Below are positions 1 to 8,159 of a stretch of 64,000 nt of DNA, piece after piece. The notes under the pieces are model-generated. The model was given only the letters and a program-made list of their open reading frames with translations. It made no database searches and was not told the origin of the DNA. This DNA is from Ignavibacteria bacterium (lineage in GTDB: Bacteria > Bacteroidota > Ignavibacteria > UBA10030 > SZUA-254). Position numbers and translations under genes: made by a program. Each line of letters opens with the position of its first letter. The stretch's first letter is position 1. The stretch is from NCBI GenBank assembly GCA_016178595.1, contig JACOSY010000059.1, forward strand, positions 1 through 64,000, read 5' to 3'.

Positions 1-84
1 GATCGACAACCCCTGAGCCCGATAGACGGCAATATGATTTCTTTCATCAAGAGACAGTTGATGATACTGTGGTATAGGTGCCAT
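1..84 (-). CDS. IS30-family-like transposase, N-terminal fragment (continues off the left edge of the window)
   Basis: Minus-strand frame from ATG (84..82) reads MAPIPQYHQLSLDERNHIAVYRAQGLSI, matching the N-terminal HTH start of IS30-type transposases (LTxEERxxIxxLxxxGLS). Not in the ORF track because it runs off the window. Confidence 0.75.
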   Translation of the reverse strand, partial: MAPIPQYHQLSLDERNHIAVYRAQGLSI

Positions 85-2179
85 ACTCCAAGAATAACAA
101 ATTCTCTCCTGGAGTGTTGCACTTCCTTGTAGAACTCATGAATCTAAAATGCGTCTCTGGATTAAAAGGATTCGGATAATTTTGTTCAAGGGCGTATGAT
201 GTCGGTATCCGGGCGAGTGTCGATTGTCTGTCTCCTGGTGCAGCAGGCGGTACTTCCTCGCTCGACACGATGTGGATCCGATTCGATGCGAGAGCCACGG
301 CGGTTTCAGAAAGTATGAGTGTCCCGTTCCCACTGACTTTTACCCAATAGCCGCGGCCCGGAAGGATGCTGTCGCTATGAACATATATTCCTGTGTAAGT
401 GAAAAAAGGAGATGTGATCATGCCGGGCGGATCGCTGGCGATCGCGCCTGAGGGAAGCGAAGTCGTGATGCCACCGATCAGGTTCCAGCCATCGTGTACC
501 GGTATGGAGCCTTGTCGTATCGAGTCTCCGGCGATCTGAACGATTGTTTCAGCGGGGAAGCTGAGCCAATACCCGAAACCCTGAGTGAGCGTATCCTTCT
601 GCACGTAAGTGCCTTCGTATGCAAACGCGGGGAGTGTTGCCGTTGGGAAAAGGTATGGCGTGACTCCGGTGATGCCATTCACCGGAACCGAGACGATATT
701 CCATCCGCTCCGAACAGGAAAACGGACCGTCGCCAGGTTTGCTCGCGGTAGCGTATCCATCACTGCCGTGTAGATATCCATGTCGAATCCTCCGGCGCGC
801 TCATCCGTCCACACAGGAATAGTATGCTTTCCCCATGAATCGAGACCGATATAATCACCATAACGGACGGCAGGGTTTGGAGTGTTGCGAGGGGACTGCG
901 CAGTGCTGATCAAACGGTTCGTGAACGTGATGCCCCCGTCCCAAGAGTGAGCTAAGAAAGTGTAGGTAATAGAATTGTCGGAAGTGAGTCGCGTGTCATA
1001 ATAGACGATGGAAATGACGCCGCGATCGTCGACAGCAATCCACGGCCAGAACTGATCCTTTGCATTCCCAATCGGGTCATCGTTTACGCGTCGTGCAGCC
1101 GACCATGTAACTCCGCCGTCGGATGATGATCTGAGGAAAACATCGAGATTGCCGTTGCGCGAGTCCGACCAAACTGTGTAAAGATATCCCTGCCGCGGAC
1201 CATTCGTGAGATCTGTTGCAATAGACGGGAAGCCGGCAAGTCCTCCACCTCCACCGGGGGCGGTGTCGATGAGTCTATCCACGCCGAACGTCGATCCGCC
1301 GTCTGTGGATTTATCGAACATTATTCCCGGACCACCCGCCCAGACAACGCAAACGTCGCCATTCGGTCGCACGCACGGATCGGAGCCCTGGCCTGAATTT
1401 CCCGGATCGTTGATAATGACTGAGTGCGACCACGTCGCGCCCTGGTTGGTCGACTTCGTCAAGAGCATCCCGCCTCCAACGCTCCGAAATCCCGTCCAAC
1501 TTATGTACAACGTATTGACGTACGGACTCGTAGGCGACAGGTCGCAAACAATGTATTCCTTGTCGTCGAAGTCGTTGAGTGCAGTATCGAGTGGTGCGAA
1601 GAATGCTTGATCGAATAGATCGAGGAACGGATTCTGTCGGTACACGATGATCTTGCCCCGACCATTGTTATTATCGATCGAGATTGTGGCGATGTAGAAT
1701 AGTCCCGATGTGTCGACACATACCGCGGGATCACTCGTGCGCGGATAACCCGCGTCTTGGTAGATGAGCGGAAGCAATTGACTCTGTGACCACGTCGTGC
1801 CACCATCCGTTGTAAAGCTGTATCCGACACGGCGAATAGCCGGATTCACTCCCGTTCGAAAATCCCGCCATGCCGCAACTGCACGATTCGGATCTTTGTG
1901 GCTGATCCTGACCGACGGCTCATTCTGCGGCGCCGTGTCGCCCGAAATGTTCACGTTTGGAAATGGGACGGCGGACGGAGTGAACGTTCGTTCCTTCGGC
2001 GTCAGAATACTCAATGGCGGCTGTGCAAGATGTTGCTCGAAATAGCGCTCGTGCGGCATCTGAAAGAGGGAATCAGTTCGAGCGTTGCGGCCCTGAGCAA
2101 CGACGATGTTCCCTGCGGTGACAGCAAGAGCGCTTAACGTAACGATGCAAAGTAAAAAGACAGTAGCCTTCTTGTACAT
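47..2179 (-). pseudogene. Secreted sialidase/BNR-repeat-like protein with T9SS type A sorting domain, truncated at the C terminus by an insertion element
   Basis: Signal peptide MYKKATVFLLCIVTLSALAVTAG, so the start is likely 2179 rather than 2284. BNR-like SxDGGxTW repeats. The T9SS motif [19 protein letters not shown] breaks off and is followed by non-homologous sequence. Confidence 0.7.
85..150. mobile_element. Probable terminal end of an IS30-like element (inverted repeat region)
   Basis: Contains gtgttgcacttccttgtagaactcat between the transposase ATG and the broken T9SS gene; resembles IS30-family termini (TGTTGCACTT...TAGAAC). Exact boundary not determined. Confidence 0.55.
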
Positions 2180-2398
2180 GACGTTCGCCCCTGGGATTAT
2201 GCATGGATGTAAAATGAAGTTGTTCGAGCCGACGCGTAAGGGTTCAGATGCCGAGACAGTAAAGCGTAATCCTAGTCCCGGCATTCGTTTAAATTTTTTT
2301 TTGACGATTTAAAAACGGATTGCTATCAAATTGCTGCATGCGATAGTGTAAGATAGGCAACCGTTCCTCGTATGTCAAGAGAAGAATTCTTCGATTTT

Positions 2399-2905
2399 CT
2401 ACGTCGTCGATGGGTTTTGACGGTAAAACATCACCATATCCGTGCCGGCCGGCTTCATACCCAGGAGACGAATCATGGTGGTGATTTGACCGCGATGATA
2501 CGTCGAGTGATTGACGAGGTGTTGCATCAATTGATACAACGGCTGTGAATAGGCGTTCCCTTTTAAATCTTTGTATGCGATGGTCTTGTTGATGTCGCCG
2601 TCAGTTTTGAGCATGTGACAAAATCCCATCATATTCATCTCCACCTCCATCCATGCATCGCGAACAGATTCAAAGCCTGGAAAGTTTTCCGCTTGCATGA
2701 AGTTTATGGTCGACTCACCTTTCCAGCGCTTCAGCCAAAGATCTTCGGCACCCACAATGTGCACGAGTGTGCCGTGAATACCGCCATGACTCGAACCGAA
2801 GTCTTTTACGTACTGCTCGTGGGGGATTGTCTCGAGCACTTCGAGCAATAGTTCCTTTGCCCAATAGTTGAATTCATACAGGAGATGGATATCGTGAAGG
2901 TGCAT
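2399..2905 (-). CDS. DinB family protein
   Basis: 168 aa; HDIHLLYEFNYWAKELLLEVLETIP...HLVNHSTYHRGQI is typical of DinB/YfiT four-helix proteins. Confidence 0.85.
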   Translation of the reverse strand: MHLHDIHLLYEFNYWAKELLLEVLETIPHEQYVKDFGSSHGGIHGTLVHIVGAEDLWLKRWKGESTINFMQAENFPGFESVRDAWMEVEMNMMGFCHMLKTDGDINKTIAYKDLKGNAYSQPLYQLMQHLVNHSTYHRGQITTMIRLLGMKPAGTDMVMFYRQNPSTT

Positions 2906-2928
2906 TGTAAGTTCCTTTCAAGAATGAA

Positions 2929-4170
2929 CTAAAAGATATCTTCGAGGCTCTTTGCTTGCGGAAGAAGAAGCTTTGCAGCGTCTTCCATAATCAACATTTC
3001 ATCTTCAAGCCGGATGCCGAACTCCCCGACGATGTAAATGCCCGGCTCGTTGCTGTGCGTTTCTCCTGCTCGCTCCGGTCGCGTGTTGCCGCGGACAAGG
3101 TAATACCATTCGTGTCCTTCCAATCCGATACCGTGACCAAGCCGGTGCGTGAAATATTTGTAGTCCGGACCGTAGCCTGCATCCGTAATGACCGCTCGTG
3201 CTGCAGCATCGATTGATTCTGCAGGAACGCCGGGCCGTGCGGCTTTGAGCGCTGCCGACTGTGCATCGCGAACGATTTCCCACACCTTCTTCATTTTGTC
3301 GGATGGCGTACCGAAGACCGTCGTGCGCGTGATGTCCGACGAGTAGCCTTCAACCGAGCAGCCGCCGTCGATCAGGACAATTTGATTTTCGTGAAGCGTA
3401 TGTTCTTTGACGAGTCCGTGCGGGTATGCGGATGCTTCACCGAAGAGCACGAGCGCGCCGCCACCGACGCCGAATTGCGAGAAGAGACGGGAGATTGTGG
3501 ATGCAAATTCCTTTTCCGTCATTCCCTCGCGCAATGTCTGAAGCGCCGACTTGAAGACTTCTGCCGTGATGTCGTTGGCGATCTGCATCAGCTCGATCTC
3601 ATGCCCCGACTTTACACAGCGGCAGCCGGCTGTTACCGGCGTGCCGCTGACAAACTTCGCGGATGCAAGCGTCCTCCCGACATTTTCCGATACGAAGGAG
3701 CGTGTTGATTCTTCGATGCCGATCGTGGCGGTAAGCAGGCTGGAATCTTTCAGGACTTGCTTGATGAGATCGTAAGGACTTTCGTCTTCTTCCCATGTGA
3801 GAAGGCGTGCCGTGCCGACTTGCTCCTGAGCGCGCCCTTCCTCGAACTTCGGCGCGACGTACGCAGGCTCGCCGTTCCGCGGCAGGATCATTGCGAACAA
3901 CCGCTCGCTGCGCCCCCAGTTGATGCCGGTGAAGTAATTCATCGTTACGCCCCCTTCGATCAGCAGCGCATCGATGTTCTCTCGAGTCATCAACTCTTTT
4001 GCCCGTTCAATCCGTTTCGTTCGTTCATCAGTTGTGATCGGTTTGATGCGGCTGCGAATCGTATCGACGTTGGGATTTTTCTCCTGTTGGTTCTGTGTCA
4101 ACAAGGGAGAAGCGACAAGCGGTGCAAGCGCGCTCGTTGCTGTAGTCTTCAGGAAGTGGCGTCTGTGCAT
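2929..4170 (-). CDS. M24 family Xaa-Pro peptidase with Tat-like signal
   Basis: N-terminal MHRRHFLKTTATSALAPL; creatinase/aminopeptidase P motifs (DGGCSVEGYSSDITRT, HRLGHGIGLEGHE, NEPGIYI, RLEDEMLI). Confidence 0.9.
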   Translation of the reverse strand: MHRRHFLKTTATSALAPLVASPLLTQNQQEKNPNVDTIRSRIKPITTDERTKRIERAKELMTRENIDALLIEGGVTMNYFTGINWGRSERLFAMILPRNGEPAYVAPKFEEGRAQEQVGTARLLTWEEDESPYDLIKQVLKDSSLLTATIGIEESTRSFVSENVGRTLASAKFVSGTPVTAGCRCVKSGHEIELMQIANDITAEVFKSALQTLREGMTEKEFASTISRLFSQFGVGGGALVLFGEASAYPHGLVKEHTLHENQIVLIDGGCSVEGYSSDITRTTVFGTPSDKMKKVWEIVRDAQSAALKAARPGVPAESIDAAARAVITDAGYGPDYKYFTHRLGHGIGLEGHEWYYLVRGNTRPERAGETHSNEPGIYIVGEFGIRLEDEMLIMEDAAKLLLPQAKSLEDIF

Positions 4171-4212
4171 GGGCTGTTAAGAAAGTTAGATGCTTGTGGT
4201 TGTTAATTTTAT

Positions 4213-4318
4213 TGAGACCTCACCCTAACCCTCTTCCTTCGCTGCGCTCAGGACAAGCTCTAAAAGGAGAGGGGACGCTTCCTCCCCTCTTAGGGGAGGA
4301 TTGAGGTGGGGTCTCACT
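4213..4318. repeat. Palindromic intergenic element (GAGACCTCACCC...GGTGGGGTCTC)
   Basis: Long imperfect inverted repeat with an inner hairpin (ggggacgcttcctcccctcttaggggagg). Confidence 0.6.
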
Positions 4319-4445
4319 CTTCATTTATGTAAAAACCTGATCGATCTTTTTCATCTGAGAAATTGTGAATGCAAGAATGTTGTAATTCTTGATAAACGTC
4401 TCTTGTCCTTTGGAGGAAAGTGTCGAGGGTTGAATACATTTGATT

Positions 4446-5240
4446 TCATTGAGTCTCGCTTCCGCTTTCCTGAAAAGAATTGAGGAGACCGCGTATGTTC
4501 TCATGAACTGAGCTGGTATCGATAATACCCCGCCTTGGACGGTCGAGGTCAAGAATAAGAAAGATGGTCATAACCGTCATGATGGAATAACTGCACAGAA
4601 TCACCCAATCTATCTTCCGTGATTTGCTCGCATAGCCGACGATAAAACTACCCGTGAGACAAAGCAGGAACAGCAGCCAAACGATAGAATCCGGAACGTG
4701 CTTTTTTCTTGCTTCCTCGCGCTTGCTCACGGCGTCAATCATGTTGTTGATAGCGGGAACCATTTGCATCGACCTTGTGGGGTCGCCCGGTTGACGAGAC
4801 ACGGACGCCGCGCGCTGCCATATCCGTTCGGAGAGAACGCTCGCTTTTTGCAGGGCAGTTTGTATTGCCTCTTCGTCGTTGCCCACCTCATAGTACGCGA
4901 TGCGTTCCGTGATATATTCTTTGAAGTCCCGCCTGAACGCCGCCCTGAGAGAATCGGGATATAAGTCGGCGCGGAGCAACGCTGTGCCGATGTCGTTGCT
5001 TTCACCGACGAGCAAGTCCCTGCGTGTATCGTAATGTGATGCCGATTGGTTAAATGTAAATGCGAGCAACAGGGAGAGCAAGCCAAGCAGCGCCCCTTCA
5101 AGCGGACCCAATCCATCCGATTCATAGGAAGGATCTTTTTTCTTTTGATACTGCCTTACCCACAGGCCAAGCCTATGGAAGATGATGATCCCGATGAAGA
5201 GCAAGCCAACGAGAAGGAGAGCGGGTGCAGTGTATAACAT
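4446..5240 (-). CDS. DUF4239/bestrophin-like domain membrane protein
   Basis: N-terminal TM, GPLEGALLGLLSLLLAFTFNQSASHYDTRRDLLVGESNDIGTALLRADL, C-terminal TMs. Confidence 0.7.
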   Translation of the reverse strand: MLYTAPALLLVGLLFIGIIIFHRLGLWVRQYQKKKDPSYESDGLGPLEGALLGLLSLLLAFTFNQSASHYDTRRDLLVGESNDIGTALLRADLYPDSLRAAFRRDFKEYITERIAYYEVGNDEEAIQTALQKASVLSERIWQRAASVSRQPGDPTRSMQMVPAINNMIDAVSKREEARKKHVPDSIVWLLFLLCLTGSFIVGYASKSRKIDWVILCSYSIMTVMTIFLILDLDRPRRGIIDTSSVHENIRGLLNSFQESGSETQ

Positions 5241-5295
5241 GGAAGTTGTTATTGTAAGTTAATGAAATAGTTGTTGAACTCTACGCCCGCGTTTC

Positions 5296-7029
5296 TCATC
5301 GCTTGAATCTCCGGCGAAGTGCAAGGATGAAAAGGGTTACCAGAGTTGGAACGGTGATTGAATTGGCAATTACAATATACCTGGTATCAATATCAGGTTC
5401 ATAATCACCTGATAAATTTTTCAGTGGAACAAGACTAAGCGCCGCATAGTGGAAGCATTGCAACCAATCTTCAGCAAATGGTTTCAATTCTGGAAAATTA
5501 AGTGAGAGATCATAGTTGATGTATCTTTTTGGTTGGCCGTTTTCGCTTGGAATCTTCAAGCCAGAGAACATGAACATAATAGAGTATATGATTAAAGCAA
5601 GACACAATGTAGCCAAGCTGTTTGTCCATAGTAAGCCATAGCCGCTCGAAAATCTGTACAGCCCATTCCACGAGAAAAGACGCTTCCATTTTTTCTTGGA
5701 GTGGCGAGTTATTTCCATTTCGCCAAAGTAGAATTGGTCGGCTATGTAGTAGTTCGTTGCTTCATCATAGTTCTGTTTTAGTTGTCTATACTCGGATCTT
5801 ACCAGTTCTACTTCGTCGGGACTTGGGTCGTGTTGCTTGATTAATAGCTGTTCGTCAAATACTCCACGTAGCCTTGTCTTCTCCAACCGGCCGATCTTCA
5901 AACGAGGATACCTCGGCCATTCTACAGCGATAAAATTTATCTTTCTAAGGTCGGTACCTTGCAGTTCCACTTGTGAGAGATTGACGTGTCGGAATGTCGT
6001 CTTCTCAGGAGATAAGAAGAGGACATCTCGAATTGAAGCACCTTGCTCAAACATTGGCGCAGTATTTTTTTCGTGATTACGCTTGAAATCGACGGCATTA
6101 TCAAAGACACTTTCATGGAAGTCGACTTTGCTTGATTCGAACTTGGTATCGTGAAATAACGTCCTCAACCCCTTGAACCAACAGTTTTGGAAATGAATAT
6201 ACTCTTTAAGAGATTTGAATGATGTGTCTCGCAAAGTTACGTTCTCAGATTTAAACTCTGCGTGGGAAAAGTCAATAACCTCACCGTGAAATATTGCCCC
6301 ATCAAAGTTTGTTTCTTTTGTACTGTCGAATTTGACCCATGAAAAATAAGTTGCCTTGCTGAGGAATTTCGATTCATAAAACCTAGTAATTTCACCTCCA
6401 AATACCGTTTCTGTCGAGAACTTCGCGAAACTTGTACAGTCTCCTCTGAAAGTAGCTCGATGGAAGAAAGTGTTGCCTTTGAAGTGTGCATCCCGGAATT
6501 GTGTCTGTTCAGATAGAAATTCTGCCTCACCGAAAAACGTCTTATTGCCTTCGAATCGTGTGCCTACGAACAGAGTTCTTTCTCCTTGGAACTTTGTATT
6601 CTGAAATATAGCTTCCGACTTGAAAACTGAGTTTATAAAACTAACTCCTTCGATGAATCCAGTGTGAGTGAAATTCGCATTACCTTCAAAAACCGTATCT
6701 GAAAAATCAATTTCCGAACACAAAAACCTGCAACTCGCAAAACTGACGTCCTGCTCAAACTTCGCACCCTTAAAAATCAATGGCTTGTTGAATTCCTTAA
6801 AACTTTCGAAGTTAAAGTCAAGAAAGACTACACGAGTGAAATCGATGTAAGGTTTGCCGGAATTCTTTAATCCTTCGTCTATCCTTATCTTAATGATCGA
6901 TTGAAACTTTTCATTATCTTTCGCCGTTGCATGTAGAACACACATTGCGACTCTGCCCTCATATATATCTGTTGGTAAGCCGCACGGCTCCCCATCGGCC
7001 ATAATTATTTCGCAAAAGTCGTTCAGCAT
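5296..7029 (-). CDS. Pentapeptide-repeat protein with N-terminal Cys/His cluster and C-terminal two-TM channel-like domain
   Basis: Many A(D/N)FxxxxF-type five-residue repeats; N-terminal CEIIMADGEPCGLP...CVLH; C-terminal hydrophobic segments LATLCLALIIYSIMFMF and TVPTLVTLFILALRRR. Confidence 0.75.
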   Translation of the reverse strand: MLNDFCEIIMADGEPCGLPTDIYEGRVAMCVLHATAKDNEKFQSIIKIRIDEGLKNSGKPYIDFTRVVFLDFNFESFKEFNKPLIFKGAKFEQDVSFASCRFLCSEIDFSDTVFEGNANFTHTGFIEGVSFINSVFKSEAIFQNTKFQGERTLFVGTRFEGNKTFFGEAEFLSEQTQFRDAHFKGNTFFHRATFRGDCTSFAKFSTETVFGGEITRFYESKFLSKATYFSWVKFDSTKETNFDGAIFHGEVIDFSHAEFKSENVTLRDTSFKSLKEYIHFQNCWFKGLRTLFHDTKFESSKVDFHESVFDNAVDFKRNHEKNTAPMFEQGASIRDVLFLSPEKTTFRHVNLSQVELQGTDLRKINFIAVEWPRYPRLKIGRLEKTRLRGVFDEQLLIKQHDPSPDEVELVRSEYRQLKQNYDEATNYYIADQFYFGEMEITRHSKKKWKRLFSWNGLYRFSSGYGLLWTNSLATLCLALIIYSIMFMFSGLKIPSENGQPKRYINYDLSLNFPELKPFAEDWLQCFHYAALSLVPLKNLSGDYEPDIDTRYIVIANSITVPTLVTLFILALRRRFKR

Positions 7030-7060
7030 ATTACAATTCTCAAATCAAAGCTTTCATTTT

Positions 7061-7111
7061 TTTCATTTTTCCTTTTGAATTGATCTCTTCATCTCCGCCA
7101 GTTTCTGCAAC
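7061..7111. repeat. 51-bp direct repeat, copy A
   Basis: 47/51 identical to 7841-7891 by hand alignment, offset exactly 780 bp. Confidence 0.85.
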
Positions 7112-7150
7112 AAACCGTATCTGTCCCGCATGGTACACGTCGTGAGCGGC
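7063..7150 (-). pseudogene. C-terminal remnant resembling a DinB-family tail with a frameshift
   Basis: AAHDVYHAGQIR in one frame continues as LLQKLAEMKRSIQKEK* in the adjacent frame. Confidence 0.45.
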
Positions 7151-7155
7151 GGTTT

Positions 7156-7240
7156 CAAGTCCCCTCTCCAGAGGGGATTTAGGGGTGTGTTCTTTGTACC
7201 CACCCCGTCGACTTCGTCGCCACCCCTCCAGTGGAGGGGA
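7156..7240. repeat. Palindromic elements ('AAGTCCCCTCTCCAGAGGGGATTTAGGGGTGTG' and 'CCCCTCCAGTGGAGGGG')
   Basis: Hairpin-forming arms; the first element also occurs at about 43390-43422. Confidence 0.75.
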
Positions 7241-7241
7241 A

Positions 7242-7805
7242 TTATTTCGCTGCATATCTCACTGTCGGCTCTTCAACTTTAAACCCGATTTGCCGCTTTG
7301 GTTTCTCCGGTGGCAGCATTAATTTGCGGATAGCTTCGAAGACAATTCTGAACTGCGAATCATACTTTTTTTCCAACCCATCCAGCTTTCTTGCAAGATC
7401 TTTATTTGTCGCAAGAAGTTCTCGCAGTTTCACAAATGCCCTCATAATTTCGATGTTGACTTGTCCGGCTCGCTTGCTGCGAAGTACACTGGATAGCATG
7501 GCTACACCCTGGTCTGTGAAAGCGTATGGAAGTTTCCGGGTGCCGCCCCATTGAGCGCCTATGGCGCCATGGCGCTTTGCGCCACTTGATGTTCCAAAAT
7601 GGAACATCAAGTTTTCGAACTCTTCAGCAGAAAGCTGGAACATGAAATCTTCTGGAAAACGGTCGAGATTGCGTTGAACTGCTTTGTTGAGATTTCGTGT
7701 TAAAACACCATACAACTCGGCAAGGTCTCTGTCGAGCATTACCTTTTGTCCTCGGAGAAAAAATATTTTCTTTTCGATCACTTCTGCCGGAATAAGCCGT
7801 TTCAT
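7242..7805 (-). CDS. ORF6N (KilA-N-type) domain protein
   Basis: [50 protein letters not shown]...[22 protein letters not shown]. Confidence 0.9.
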   Translation of the reverse strand: MKRLIPAEVIEKKIFFLRGQKVMLDRDLAELYGVLTRNLNKAVQRNLDRFPEDFMFQLSAEEFENLMFHFGTSSGAKRHGAIGAQWGGTRKLPYAFTDQGVAMLSSVLRSKRAGQVNIEIMRAFVKLRELLATNKDLARKLDGLEKKYDSQFRIVFEAIRKLMLPPEKPKRQIGFKVEEPTVRYAAK

Positions 7806-7840
7806 TTTTCCTCCCCCAAAATGTTAAAGAGTTTTGACTT

Positions 7841-7891
7841 TTTCATTTTTCCTTTTGAATTGCTCTCTTTATCTCTGCCAGTTTCTGCAGC
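7841..7891. repeat. 51-bp direct repeat, copy B
   Basis: See copy A at 7061-7111. Confidence 0.85.
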
Positions 7892-7916
7892 GCTTCCAGT
7901 GGCGTCATCTTTTCTC
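7843..7916 (-). pseudogene. Relic of a MutS-like C-terminal tail
   Basis: Minus frame reads SGEKMTPLEALQKLAEIKRAIQKEK*, homologous to the tail of the intact mutS (EKLTPIEALNKLADLKRKAEK*). Confidence 0.55.
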
Positions 7917-7919
7917 CAC

Positions 7920-8082
7920 TGGGAGGGAGTTCAACTCCCGACCTGTAATTACACCAAACATTCTACCTTCAGCCCACTCGACAATTGTTACAGTCAGGAA
8001 ATAGAACTCGGCTTCTTTTTCTTTGACAATTTTCCAGTAAGACATATTTGCAACTATTATAGTCGGGAGTGGAACTCCCTCC
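7920..8082. repeat. Two copies of the GGTCGGGAGTTGAACTCCCTCCC palindrome bounding about 120 bp
   Basis: 7920-7943 tgggagggagttcaactcccgacc and 8062-8082 gtcgggagtggaactccctcc. Confidence 0.8.
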
Positions 8083-8159
8083 TAGGCATAAATTTCTATG
8101 TGGTCAAACAAGTCCCGCGAAGCGGGATGGCGCCTTCGGCGCTCAAATGTCTGACCTAC

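Noticed and set aside
7040-7255. 71-aa ORF ([15 protein letters not shown]...) as a real gene
   Set aside because: Most of it is encoded by palindromic repeats plus a frameshifted relic; treated as repeat/pseudogene.
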